A stretch of 64,000 nt of DNA from Bettongia penicillata ogilbyi (Eukaryota > Chordata > Mammalia > Diprotodontia > Potoroidae). Where the stretch lies: positions 8,588,600 to 8,652,599 of the forward strand of contig JAJHZJ010000399.1 of the NCBI GenBank assembly GCA_023548195.1, in the 5' to 3' direction. This document shows positions 52,938 to 64,000 of the stretch, in pieces. The notes below the pieces were generated by a model that had not been told where the DNA came from, searched no databases, and saw only the letters and a list, made by a program, of their open reading frames with translations. A program made the translations under genes and the position numbers. How positions within the stretch are numbered: position 1 is the stretch's first letter; each line of letters begins with the position of its first letter.

Positions 52938-53639
52938 TGTTAAGTGGGCACCCCAACATACAGAAAGGGGCCTGCTATCACAGGTTCTTAGACCTGCATT
53001 CACAAAAGGAAAGACAATTTTTGAGGGGTTAATAATCACTTTAATCAAACATATGTATCATTCCTTTAACCAAGCACATATATCATTCACCTAGTTCAGG
53101 GGAGTCAGCACCTTGAACATCAAAGAAAATACGGAGAAAAGAAAAATCAAAAGATACGGCTTCCTCTGCCTGAATTCAACAGAGAGGTCCAACCATAGTT
53201 ACCTGACCACAGTTACCAGAGAGAAAAGTCTCAATGTCTGGGTTTTCAAAGCCAGGGGGCTCTTTTACCAGCTTCCCAGAGTCCTCACCTTGCCAAACAA
53301 ACACTTCCAGTCAGTAAACCCCAAAGTAAAATCTCAACTCAAAGTATTTATACTCTGCCAGAGGGCAACAAAACCCTTGAAAACCCATGCCTTATTAACA
53401 AAAGGCCTGGGTTTTCCCACACATCTTCCCAAATCAAACTCTCCTTAGTGGGTGAATAAGATCTTTAATCACACTAAAATATATAACAATACAAATACAT
53501 ATACTATTTCTAGTTTTAAAAAATTCCCGTTTCTGTACTTTACTCCTTGCAAAGACTCTTGATTGATAAAGGCAATATTCAATCAGAGGCATTTGATTAT
53601 TCTAAAACAACAAAAGATCCTGCTTTGCTTGCCCTTACA
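52938..53639. mobile_element. Candidate solo LTR nested in HAL1 copy 6
   Basis: About 702 bp starting TGTTAAGTGGGCACC and ending GCTTGCCCTTACA, so TG...CA ends with a short inverted match (TGTTAAG/CTTACA). The flanks TAAGG (52933-52937) and CAAGG (53640-53644) agree at 4 of 5. The flanking 3'UTR text continues across it. No coding remains. The family is not recognised. Confidence 0.5.
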
Positions 53640-53837
53640 CAAGGCTTATTTATTCCCTTACCTCCCCAGTCTTCCCCTCCATTGTAAAAGGTCTTTCTTG
53701 CTTCTTTTATGTGAGATGATTTAGTACGTTCTACATCTCCCTTTGTCTTTCTCCCAGTACATTCCACTCAACACTTGATTTCTTTTTAGGTGTCCTCCCT
53801 CCATATTCAGCTCACCCTGTGAGAACATTCTCTCTTT

Positions 53838-54022
53838 CTCTCTGTATGCATGTATATATATACATACACATATATGCACATACACAGTGTGTGTAGAGAC
53901 ACGTATATATACACATGCATGTATAATACACATATACCAACACATACATAATGTATGCATGCACATATATGCATGTATACATGTACATACACACATCAAC
54001 ACATTGTAACGCACACACACAC
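53838..54022. repeat. CA/TG and ATAT-rich block in HAL1 copy 6
   Basis: Alternating purine-pyrimidine words (CATGTATATATATACATACA, CACACATATATGCACATAC) at the place of the CA block of the other HAL1 copies. Confidence 0.85.
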
Positions 54023-54146
54023 TCCCTTTAATTACTCTAATACTGAGAAAGGTCTCATGAGTTGCAAATGTCATCTTTCCTTGCAGGAATGTAAAACAGT
54101 TCAACATTGATAAGTCCCTTTTGGCTCTTCTTTCCTGTTCACCTTT

Positions 54147-55244
54147 TCATGTTTCTCTAGATTCTTGTATTTGAAAGTCAAATTTTCTATTCAGCTCTGG
54201 TCTATTCAACAAGAATGCTTGAAAGTCCTCTATTTCACTGAAATTCCATTTATTCCCCTGAAGGATTACACTCAGTTTTGCTAGGTAGGTGATTCGTGGT
54301 TTTAATCCTACTTCCTTTGACTTCTGGAATATCATATTCCAAGCCCTCTGATCTCTTAGAGTAGAAGCTGCTAATACCTGTATTATCCTGATTTCCACAA
54401 TATTTGAATTGTTTCTTTCTGGCTGCTTGTAATATTTTCTCCCTGACCTGGGAACTATGAAATTTGGTTACCAATATTCCTAGGAGTTTTCCTTTTGGGA
54501 TCTCTCTCAGAAGGTGATCGGTGGATTCTTTCAATTTCTATTTTACCCTCTGGTTCTAGAATATCAGGGCAGTTTTCTTTGATAATTTCTTGAAAGAGAT
54601 TATGTCTAAATTCTTTTCTTGATCAAGGTTTTCAGGAAGACCAATAATTTTTACAATATCTCTCCTGGACCTATCTTCCAGGTCAGTGGCTTTTCAAATG
54701 ACATATTTCACAATGTCTTCTATTTTTTCATTCTTTTTTGTTTTGTTTTATAATTTCTTGATTTCTCATAAAGTCTTCAGCTTAGATTTGCTCCATTGTA
54801 ATTTTGAAAGAATCGTTGTCTTCAGTGAGCTTTTGGACTCCCTTTTCCATTTGGGCCAATTCTGCTTTTTAAGGCATTCTTCTCCTCAGTGGCTTTTTGG
54901 ACCCCTTTTGCCATTTGGGTAAGTCTATCTTTAAAGATGTCATTTTCTTTAGTATTTTTTTGGGTCTCCTTTAGCAAGCTGTTGACTCATTTTTTCATTA
55001 TTTTCTTGTATCACTCTCATTTCTCTTCTCAATTTTTCGTCTAATTTTCTTACGTTTTCAAAATCCTTTTGAGCGCTTCCACAACCTGAGACCACTGCAC
55101 ATTTTTCTTGGAGGCTTTGGATGTAGGAGCCTTGACCTTGCTGTCTTCTTCCAGTTGAATGCTTTGACCTTCCTCATTGAAAGAAAATACCTTTTCACCA
55201 AGAAAGTAACCTTCTATCATCTTATTTTTTCCTTTTTGGTCATT
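54147..55244 (-). pseudogene. HAL1 copy 6 ORF1 (heavily decayed)
   Basis: The start is at 55242-55244 with MTKKEKIR-like text; the end reads FQIQESRET at 54147. The C-terminal domain is still open (54147-54398: PRITYLAKLSVILQG, FQAFLLNRPELNRKFD). The RRM part (ESTDHLLREIPKGK) is in another frame and the coiled coil is broken by many indels. It aligns along its length with copies 1-5 but is clearly older. Confidence 0.85.
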
Positions 55245-56041
55245 TTCTCAGCCAATTTCTTAACTTTTGACCTCTCTGTTAAGTAGATGGTATATTGCCC
55301 AAGTTTCAGGGGTTTGGTGCAGCTGTTTTCAGAAATATCTCTAGGGACCTATAAATTCCCAGTTCCTCCAAAGTGGTACGATCAAAGGAGAGGTGGTGTT
55401 TACTCCTCTCCTGGCCTGCACTCTGGTCTATGGGCAACCACAACCACTCTTTTCTGCATTGGAACTGCAAGTACCATTCCCTCTCCACTGCCACTACTAG
55501 CTCTGCCATGCCAAAATTCCTCCTTGTCCCAGACCGCCACCCAGGGCTGCAACCCAGATTAGGTGCTCAATTCCCCTACCATCTCTAGGCCAAGAACTCC
55601 ACAAGAAGCCACTACTGCAGCAGTGGCTGTTGCCACCCTAGAACTGTGGCTGTGGCCAGACCACGGTCCTCTCTCACCCAAGTGAACAAGCTTTCCCATA
55701 GATGTCTGAAATTGTCTTTGCCATTTATGGTTGAGAAGCCTGGAAACTGCTAGAGCTGCCAGTGATTCAGTACCCTCAGGCCTGCTCCAGTCCAGTCTCT
55801 GCCAGCACAGCCCATGCCACACTGCACTCCACTCCAAGCCAGTGCAAAAGACCCTTCCTGCAGGCCTTCCAGATTGTCTTGGGCTGGAAATCTGTTTCAC
55901 TCGTCATTTTGTGGTTTCTGCTGCTCTAGAATTTGTTTAGAGTCATTTTTTGCAGGTATTTTGAAGGGTTTGGGAGGAGAGTTCAGGTAGGTCCCTATTT
56001 CGACTTCACTACATTTTCTATTAACTTCCTAACATTCAAAG

Positions 56042-56119
56042 CTGTCCAAAAGTTAAATAGAATACCATCTCCTAAGATACCTGTCCAAAAGTTGGATAGA
56101 ATACCACGTTATAAGGTTG
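56042..56119. repeat. 39-bp imperfect tandem duplication
   Basis: CTGTCCAAAAGTTAAATAGA and CTGTCCAAAAGTTGGATAGA start 39 bp apart (56042 and 56081), each followed by ATACCA. Confidence 0.85.
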
Positions 56120-56708
56120 TGTGTCCAGTCACACACATCTCCATTACTGTGTTCAGTTCTCAGCGTCACATTTTAAAGGTACTGGTTTTTGTCAGTATAT
56201 ACAGAAAGGGGGCGCGGAGTCAAGATGGCGGAATAGAAGGACGCACGTTTATGAGCTCCGAAACCAAAGCCCATAGAATTAATGTAAAAAGAGACGCCCC
56301 CCATAACTTCTGGGTCAATACAAGGTGTGCAGAAACGGAGTGGAAGAGTTTTCCGTGCCAGAGAGCCCTGAAGAGCCGTCCCCGGGGTCCGTCGCGCCCC
56401 AGAAAGCGGACCCCAACCCAGCGCTGCCCTGGCCACAGCCCCGGGGAAGCTGACCCGAGCAGGCGTCAGGGACGGAAGCTCCGGGGGCCAGGAAAGTCCC
56501 TCCGCCCACAGAAGCTACAGGTCAGTGAGAAAGAAGGCTGGGCTAGAGGAGGGGAGCGGAGTGTCTCCGTGACTCGGGCCCCCTCAGGAGGAAGCGGCGG
56601 CGGCAGCAGAGACGGGGGCAGGAAGCGGCGGAGGCAGAGGGGTGGGCGGCAGCTGAGGCGGCAGCGGCCCGGGACTCAGGAATCCCCCAGCAGCAGGCAG
56701 GATCTTCA

Positions 56709-56943
56709 TTACGGAAGCTCTCTGCATGAACGGCCTGAGGGGGCTGAGCCTGGGAGACAGCCCTGCCCCCACCCCACTCTATTACTGAAGGCCTCTGCGT
56801 AAAGCCCCTGAGGGAACTGAGCCTGGGAGGCGGGCCCCCCACCCCACCCCCACCCGATCCATTCCTGAAAGTCTCTGCATAAAGCCCCTGAGGGAACTGA
56901 GCCTGGGAGGCGGCCCTGTCTCCACCCCAGCACCAGAACTAAA
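56709..56943 (+). repeat. Three monomers in HAL1 copy 5 5'UTR, unequal spacing
   Basis: Unit starts at 56709 (TTACGGAA), 56782 (TTACTGAA) and 56872 (TTCCTGAA), spacings of 73 and 90. The longer spacing comes from an expanded C-rich stretch (GCCCCCCACCCCACCCCCAC). Confidence 0.85.
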
Positions 56944-57048
56944 GCTTGCCACGGAAAGCACATTTGAATCTCAGAGGCCAAGCACTAGCTGGGCGGATCC
57001 AGGTGGGGGTGGAAAGGAATCTCAGAAGTCAAGTAACTGGCTGGGAAA

Positions 57049-58147
57049 ATGCCTAGAAAAGGGAAGAAAAATAAGACTTTAGAGAGTTTTGTACAACAAA
57101 TGCAAATGATCCCGACCTTTGGATCTGATGACGAGGACGTATCCTTGCCATCAGGGAAAGACGTGGAGGGCGGGGCCTCAGTACCCCAGACACCCCAGGG
57201 GGGTGGTGGGTGGGCTCAGGCCTTGGAAGAGCTCAAAAAGGATTTTGAAAAGCAAGTTAGACAGGTGGAGGAAAAACTGGGAAGAGAAATGACAGAGATG
57301 CAAGAAAAGTATGAAAAACGGGTCAATACCTTGGTAAAGGAGACCCAAAAAAATGCTGAGGAAATTAACACCTTGAAAAATAGGCTCACTCAATTGGCAA
57401 AGAAGGTTCAAAAATGAAATGAGGAGAGGAATGCTTTCAAAAGCAGAATAAGCCAAATGGAAAAAGAGGTTCAAAAGCTCACTGAAGAAAATAGTTCTCT
57501 CAAAATTAGAATGGAACAGATGGAGTCTAATGACTTTACGAGAAACCAAGAAATCACCAAACAAAACCAAAAGAACGAAAAAATGGAAGAGAATGTGAAA
57601 TATCTCATGGGAAAAACAACTGACCTGGAAAATAGATCCAGGAGAGACAATTTAAAAATTATGGGACTACCTGAAACTCATGATCAAAAAGAGCCTAGAC
57701 ATCATCTTTCATGAAATTATCAAGGAAAACTGCCCTGACATTCTAGAACCAGAGGGCAAAATAAGTATTGAAAGAATCCATCGATCACCACCTGAAAGAG
57801 ATCCAAAAAGAGAAACTCCTAGGAACATTGTGGCCAAATTCCAGAACTCCCAGCTCAAGGAGAAAATCTTGCAAGCAGCTAGAAAGAAACAATTCCAGTA
57901 CTGTGGAAATACAATCAGGATAACTCAAGATCTAGCAGCTTCTACATTAAGGGATCGAAAGGCGTGGAATAGGATATTCCAGAAGGCAAAGGAACAAGGA
58001 CTCAAACCAAGAATCACCTACCCAGCTAAACTGAGTATAATACTTCAAGGGAAAATATGGTCTTTCAATGAAACAGAGGACTTTCAATCATTCTTAATGA
58101 AAACACCAGAGCTGAAAAGAAAATCTGACTTTCAAATACAAGAATGA
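57049..58147 (+). pseudogene. HAL1 copy 5 ORF1 (one stop, one frameshift)
   Basis: The start MPRKGKKNKT is at 57049. It is open to an in-frame TGA at 57415-57417 (CAAAAATGAAATGAGG, where other copies read CAAAAAGCCAATGAGG). The same frame continues to about 57690, where the A run in CATGATCAAAAAGAGCC is two bases shorter than in copy 3 (AAAAAAAGAGCC) and shifts the frame. It is open again to 58147 (KISIERIHRSPPERDPKRE, RITYPAKLSIILQG, FQIQE). Few substitutions relative to copies 1, 2 and 4. Confidence 0.92.
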
Positions 58148-60729
58148 GAAGAAGCATGAAAAAGTAAACAGCAAAGAGAAGTCTTAAGTGACTCACCAGA
58201 AGTGAACTGTTTACATTCCTACATGGAAAGACAATATTTGTAACTCTTAAAACTTTTCAGTATCTGGGTAGTTGGTGGGTTCATACTCACACATGTACAC
58301 ACATGCACGCACACACATACACACATGCACACACATACAGAGACAGAGAGCACAGATTGAATTGAATAGGATGGGACCATATCTTAAAAGAAATTAAGGT
58401 AAATGGTGAGAGAGAAATGTAGTGGGAGGAAAGAGGGTGAAATGGAAGGGGGGTAACTATATGTCATTTAAGAGGCAGGTAGGAGTTCTTTTTAGTGGAG
58501 GGAAAAAGAGGAGAGCTGAGAAAAAAAAAAACAAAAAACAAAAGTTTACCCTCATCACATATGACTAAACGAAGGAGTGAAATGCACACTCATTTTGGTA
58601 TGAAAACCTATCTTACAGTATAAGAAAGTGGGGGAGAAGGAGATAAGCAAGGGGGGGGGATGATGGAAGGGAGGGGAAAGGGAGGAGGGAGCAATTTGAA
58701 GTCAACACTTGGGGAGGGATAGGATCAAAAGACAGAAGAGAAACAATGAGGGGCAGGTTAGGATGGAGGGTAATCCAGTTAGTCTTACACAACACGACTA
58801 TCAGGGAGGTCATTTGCAAAACTACACAGATGGGGCCTATAATGAATTGCCTGCCTTCCCAAAGGGAATGGGTGGGGAGGGAGGGATGGGGAGAATTTGG
58901 AACTCAAAGTTTTAGAAACAACTGTTTAGTATTATTGTTGCAACTAGGAAAGAAGACATACAGTCAAGGAGGAACAGAAAGTCATCTGGCCCTACAGGAG
59001 AAAAGAGAAGATGGAGACAAGAGAAGGGAGGGATGACAGAAGAGAGGGCAGATTGGAGATAGGGAAAATTAGATTGCTTGGGGTATTGGGGTGGGGGGAG
59101 GGGATAAAAGGGGAGAAAATTTGGAACCCAAAAATTTGTGAAAATGAATGTAAAAAGTTAAATAAATAAATTAATTAAAAAAAAGGTATATACAGAAAGG
59201 GGTAACTAGGAGGCAAGACAACTTAAAAGTCTTTCAGTTGAAGACTATCTTCAAAAAGAAAGGTTTGAGTGGGAAAAGGAAATATTATAATTAATATTTG
59301 AAAAGTTGTAACACATTTTTTCTGTTATTTCAATAAATAGAAATGGTAAGGAAACAACCTTTTTTTTTAATAAAAGGAAAACTACCCTAATAATTAAGTA
59401 CTGACTCCCATAATATGGTGATTTTCTTATCATTGAAGGTGTTCCAACAAGTCTGCACATCTGCTTGTCAAGAGATATTTTAGAGGGGAAGCAGGCATTA
59501 GGGAGGTGGGTTATGTTACATACTTTATTTCTAATCTGTGATTTCCTTGGTATAAAGACCTCTTGGTAAGGGAACTGTCTCTCTACCAACAAAATTTTAC
59601 ATTCTTAAGAGTTGCCTTCCAGGACAATGAATAAAAAGTAGCACTTAGATCCAGGTCATCTTGACTTTGACACTGATTCTATATTCATTACCCCATTTTC
59701 CTTCTTTCATTAGATAAGCTTTAAGATTCTTTTTAACTTTAGGATTCTATGCTTTTATTACTTCTCTCTGTAGAAGAAAAAAATGTCTTTTGACTCATAT
59801 TATGTAAAATATACAATTAACATAATTAACAAGATGGTGAAATTACAGGAAGACAGCAAGTGAAACAGACAAAAAGGAAATGCTATCAATTTCAAAGTAT
59901 ATGTCAAAGTAATATCCAGGAAAATAATTTGAGTCAGTCAAAAGTACAGACAAATAAATGTGAATAAGCTTTTGAAATGAATTATTACTCTTTGAATTGA
60001 ATGTATCATTTACAGTTAAAACAAAACATTAAGTATAAGTAGGCAAGTAGAATATCATAGATTTGAACAAACTTTCTCTGAGCAATATTCTGAGATTTCT
60101 CATGGGTTGTGTTCAGAATAGACAGTTTAGTCACTTATGCTGCATATTTCTTAATACTGCATAATTCTTAAAATCTGGAATGGATAAGCCATACGAAAAC
60201 TAAATCATTGTGCCCATCTTACCGTAGTCTTTATTCCAACACTAAGTTCTTTTGCTTACCAAATGAGACTTTGCTTCAAAGGTAAACTGATTTTAATTTC
60301 TTATTTCTTAGTGGTTTGAAGTATGTTTTCATTTGGTCACAGTTTGAAATTCTTTTGAAAAGTTATTCTCATTATCTTAAACTGCATATCTACTGGGGTG
60401 TGCTCATGTTATTATATATTTGTATCAATTCCCTGTATGTTTTGGTTATAAGACTGTGGTAACAAATGATGTAAATATTTTTGCCCACTCTACTATTTCT
60501 TTTCTAGTTCTGTCTTTGATGATTTTATTCAAAGAGGTTACTTTTTAAAAATTTACATAATCAAACCTATTTTTATCTTATTCCTCTATTCTTCAAATAT
60601 GAGAAATGGAAAATTTCCCATTGTTTCTAATGGCCTTCATGAAGTTAAACTAGAGATTTTAGGAAATGTTTGGCATTCCTACTATCTACAAACATGGCTA
60701 TGTTTCCCCTATCGTGAAAAAAAAAACCT

Positions 60730-61260
60730 TACCTGATTCTTCCACCTCTATCATTCTATATCTCTTATGCCCTTCTAACTAAACTCCTTGAAAAGGCCAT
60801 CTATAATAGGCCACTTTCTCTCATCTCATTCTCTTAATCCCTTATAATCTGAATTTATGATTCTAAACTTATCATTCCACTGAAACTGCTCTCTCAAAAG
60901 TTAATACAGAGCTCTTAGTTGACATATCCTATAGCCTTTTCTCAATCCTCATTCTTCTCTACCACTTTCTCCACTTTTCCTCCTACCTGTCTTCATTTTG
61001 TCCTCTTTCTGTCTTCTTTGTTGCATCGGTGTCCCTCAAGATTCTGTCCTGGGTCCTCTCCTCTTTTCCTTCTATACTACTTCACTTGGTGATCTGATCA
61101 GCACCCAAGGATTTAATTACTTTCTCTATTCAGACAATTCTCAAATCTACTAATCCTGCCACAGCCTCTCAGCTGACCTACAATCTCACATCGCCATCTG
61201 CCCTTCAGACATGTCAAACTGGATGTCCAGTAGATGTATTAAGCTCATCTTAAATGACAA
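60730..61260 (+). repeat. L2 LINE fragment
   Basis: GGTGTCCCTCAAGATTCTGT, CCTGGGTCCTCTCCTCTTTT, CTCATCTTAAATGAC and TCAAACTGGATGTCCAGTAG match the L2 ORF2 C-terminal/3' region. Confidence 0.7.
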
Positions 61261-61511
61261 AAAGGGAGAGGTTAACTATAATAGATGTAAATCACTACAA
61301 CATAAAAGAGGTACATAAAATGAAGACCATTTAATCACAGAGAAAGGGGTAGGAGGAATAGGCATCCCACAAACCTCACTTTCATCTGAAGCAACAAAAG
61401 ATTAATTACATACACAAGTAAAGATCTCGGCATAGAAATAAATTAAACCCAAAAGGGGCTTATTAGGGGACAAGGACAGAGGAAGAGGAAAAAAAGAGAT
61501 TAAGAGGGAGG

Positions 61512-61710
61512 GCAATTTTGGTTGTTGTGTTTGTCCTTCATTTTCAAAGAGGACCATGACATCAGAGAAATGATGGCATGACTTCAATTGACTTTGATTT
61601 GAGTGAGGTAGGGCTGTGCAAGGTCACCAACCTTACCTATCTCCTCCAGAGCTATCTGGGTACAGTGGTCAGATATTTATCAGGACAACTGGAGATGGCT
61701 CAGGATGCTG
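61512..61710 (-). mobile_element. WSINE-like SINE fragment, antisense
   Basis: On + GTTGTTGTGTTTGTCCTTCA, AGAGGACCATGACATCAGAG, GTAGGGCTGTGCAAGGTCAC and GGTCAGATATTTATCAGGAC are the reverse complement of the 3' half of the 49817-50128 SINE. The tRNA-like head is missing. Confidence 0.75.
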
Positions 61711-62029
61711 GATTTTTTTAGGTCTTTTAGCTTTTCATTTTGAGTGAGGTAGCACTCACTCAGTGAGGATTTAAAAGTTAAGAGAGAAAGTAAAAACCTG
61801 GGATCAGGAATAGGGCAAGGAGAAGAGAAGAGTTCTAATAGACTAGAGGCAAGATGTTTCATTTATAGATCCCAAGTGTTAGACAAAATCACTTTTTTCA
61901 TTTTTTTTTTCACTTTTACCACTAACTTGTGAAAAGAGAAATAGGAGCAAAGAGAGGAAAAAAGTAAAAGACATGAGGATAGAGGGAAATACCGATTAAC
62001 AGTCATAAACATGAACATGAATTTGATAA

Positions 62030-63010
62030 ACTCAGCTATAAAATAGAAAAGGAGAGCAAAAGCAATTAGCAAATAGAATCTAACAATGTTATTTACAAAA
62101 AACATAACTGAAAAGTTATTCATACAGAAGGCTGGAGCTAAATCTATTAAGCTCAAAACATCAGGGGTAACAAGAGTATTTCAGGTAAGGACAAGATAGA
62201 GATATGCAAGGAAATTGCATTAGGCTTAAAGTCACCAGACAATAAATCAACATCAGTATTCAAAAGTATTACACAACAAAAAGCACAATATATAAATACT
62301 TAAATGAGAAGTTAATGGACTATCGACAGTATAAAGAGGGGAATTAAATGAATCCTTTTCGGATTTAAAAGAAATCTAACCAAAAGATTTTAAGGATCAG
62401 AACAAAATTTAGAAAAAGTAGATATGATGGATCTCTGACAATTAACAAACAGAAATAAAGAGAGAAATTTTTATCTTCTCAGATTATGTCCTCTACAAAA
62501 ACTTACAATGCACTGGGGCAAAAAAAAAAAAAACCCCAACTCATCAAAAATGTAAAAAAGCAAAAATATTAAGCATAGATCACTTAATAATTATAATACA
62601 ATAAAAATAATATTAAATAAAAGGCCCTTCAGGAAAGAACTGAAAAGTAATTGGAAATTAAGCATAATTCTAAAGACCTGCTGAGTAAAAAAAATGAATT
62701 ACAGAAAAAACAGCAAATTTCAACAAAGAAAGTGACAAACAATATATCAAAACTTAAGGGAGGCACATAAAGCAGCTGTAAAGGGAAAGATTCATATCTC
62801 TACGTGCTTTCATTAATAAAAGAAGAAGCAAAATCAATGGACTGGACACACAATTTCATAAACTTAAATAACAAGTCAAAACATGCACATACACAAGCTA
62901 AACAGGGAAAAATTAGCAAATTCCTAGAATTGTTTTCTGTTTCTCTTCCACAAAGTTTCACAAGGGGTTTTTGTCTTGATTATAGTTCATGATGAGGAAT
63001 AGAAGGCTCT
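62030..63010 (+). pseudogene. Old L1 ORF2 relic
   Basis: Read with frameshifts it gives AHKAAVKGKIHIST and similar words near 62765-62800, typical of the L1 ORF2 linker before the RT. Long A-rich stretches and stops in every frame. Low certainty for the left part. Confidence 0.4.
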
Positions 63011-63554
63011 GTAAAATTCATATATATCTCTGGAAAGGCAAATATTTTTATTTATTAATGGATGCCATCAAAATGAACTTGCTCATTTGTGGCATTTGAC
63101 AAGTTCCAAGAGAAAGGTTTGTTTGGGTTGGAGGGGGAAGTAAAATACAACTGAAGTTACTCCACATTATAATTCCATTTATATCATTACTACTAAACTG
63201 TAGTTCAAACTGTATGTAGGCAGAAGCCTGTCTGATCTAAAATAAATGAAAGCTAAACTGAAATTGAACAACTGTTGTTACCTATCTCACACCAAAATAC
63301 TAAATTCATTTTTAATACACCTATAAACCCTTTTTCCCACAAATGGTCAAAGGATTTTTTGGGAAATATAACACTGTCTATTTTTTACACCTTCATTTCC
63401 ACATATCCTTCCCCCACAGACAAGACACACTGTGGGATGTGTGGAGATTAGAAAAGTTTTACTACCTTCCTGTGGAGACACTTAGAATATTTGAAAGAAA
63501 CACTGGAAAATCCGTATCATTAGCATTAATTCCTTCCAATACACTCACCTCTAA

Positions 63555-63775
63555 CTTCTCTTTTTACCCTGGAGCAACTACAATCATGATAAGGACTCAA
63601 GACGCAGTTTTACACACATTTTTTAGACATAGTTAATGTGGGAATTTGTTTGGCTTAACTATACATGTGTCATATTTGCTACATAGTTTTTGTTTTGTTT
63701 TAGTGGGGAGAGAGGAAAGGAGAGAAAATAAATGCTTATTAATTTTTTTTAAATATTACATAAAAAAAAATTAAC
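63555..63775 (+). repeat. Old L1 3' end
   Basis: GGACTCAAGACGCAGTTTTA, TTAATGTGGGAATTTGTTTG, GCTTAACTATACATGTGTCA and GTGGGGAGAGAGGAAAGGAG followed by a T/A-rich tail, the end of an old marsupial-type L1. Confidence 0.65.
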
Positions 63776-64000
63776 CCATCTCCAAGCAGTGAAAGAAGGT
63801 GGCACTATGATTACACTCCAAATGTGCACATAGAAAACATCAGTCACCACACTTTCAGCATGATTATGCCTTTTTGCAAAAGATAACCAATTTACAGCTT
63901 CATGTCTAGAAGCAGAACTACAGTTAGAGAATAAGATTGCCTCTTATTTCCAGAGGAAAATGGAAAAGAATGAAGTAACCTGAGCTATTAAATCTTAGCC

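Larger units (their letters stand above)
52315..55960 (-). mobile_element. HAL1 copy 6: old relative with a different 5'UTR
   Basis: Minus strand, sense to CLCN3. The 3' end on + is TTTTTATTTTTTTAAATATA near 52315. The ORF1 relic is 54147-55244. The 5'UTR (55250-55960) has no 72-bp units and no AAGATGGC start, but a different sequence with CTGGAAGGCCTGCAGGAAG near its far end. The far boundary is approximate. The 3'UTR is split by an apparent LTR at 52938-53639. No ORF2. Confidence 0.75.
56212..59185 (+). mobile_element. HAL1 copy 5: ORF1-only element, full length with TSD
   Basis: Bounded by GTATATACAGAAAGGGG (56195-56211 and 59186-59202, 17 bp, perfect). It starts GCGCGGAGTCAAGATGGCGG; the exact first base is ambiguous because of the G run. 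Layout as copy 1: three monomers (56709-56943), ORF1 region 57049-58147, interrupted CA block (58286-58340), purine-rich 3'UTR, end AAGTTAAATAAATAAATTAA plus A tail. Antisense to CLCN3. Confidence 0.93.

Noticed and set aside
55287..55940. Overlapping ORFs on both strands as exons
   Set aside because: They lie in the 5'UTR of HAL1 copy 6, show no splice context and no protein family that I recognise.

Overview
This is vertebrate nuclear DNA: AT-rich, intron-dominated and full of interspersed repeats. The only host gene I can support is the chloride/proton exchanger CLCN3 (ClC-3) on the minus strand. Nine consecutive internal coding exons, all with GT donors and AG acceptors, lie between 890 and 29938. 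They encode residues 1-658 of the short isoform (initiator Met at 29922-29924) plus four residues upstream of that Met. The exons for the C-terminus (rest of CBS1, CBS2) lie left of position 1. I could not find the upstream N-terminal exon(s), so 29939-64000 appears to be one long 5' intron or 5' flank.

The repeats point to a marsupial. They include L1 elements with marsupial-type 3' ends, a tRNA-derived SINE of the WSINE/WALLSI type, many CORE-SINE (MIR/Mar1/THER1-like) and L2 relics, and several half-L1 (HAL1) elements. I cannot name the species.

The notable content is the HAL1 set. Five near full-length copies (14744-17740 +, 26119-28980 -, 38004-40790 +, 42469-46082 + and 56212-59185 +) share one layout. 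Each has a GC-rich 5'UTR opening with an L1-type AAGATGGC motif, one to three copies of a ~72-bp monomer, one ORF1 reading region (coiled coil, RRM and C-terminal domain, about 367 codons, broken in every copy), and a purine-rich 3'UTR with a CA block. None has an ORF2. A sixth, older relative on the minus strand (about 52315-55960) has an unrelated 5'UTR and carries an apparent solo LTR. Two copies have clean 14-17 bp target-site duplications. In a third, a 15-bp duplication encloses 750 bp of extra 3' sequence, which looks like a 3' transduction.

Layout: 1-889 intron; 890-12213 four CLCN3 exons with old SINE/L2/L1 relics in their introns; 12214-20001 intron with an L1 ORF2 relic and HAL1 copy 1; 20002-24210 four exons; 24211-29780 intron with HAL1 copy 2 in inverted orientation to copy 1; 29781-29938 first exon in the window; 29939-64000 repeat-filled DNA with HAL1 copies 3-6, old L1s, L2s, a hAT-type MITE, a Tigger relic and nested SINEs. 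HAL1 copies 1 and 2 form a ~2.9-kb inverted pair bracketing four symmetric exons (618 nt), a layout that could promote circular RNA or in-frame exon skipping.
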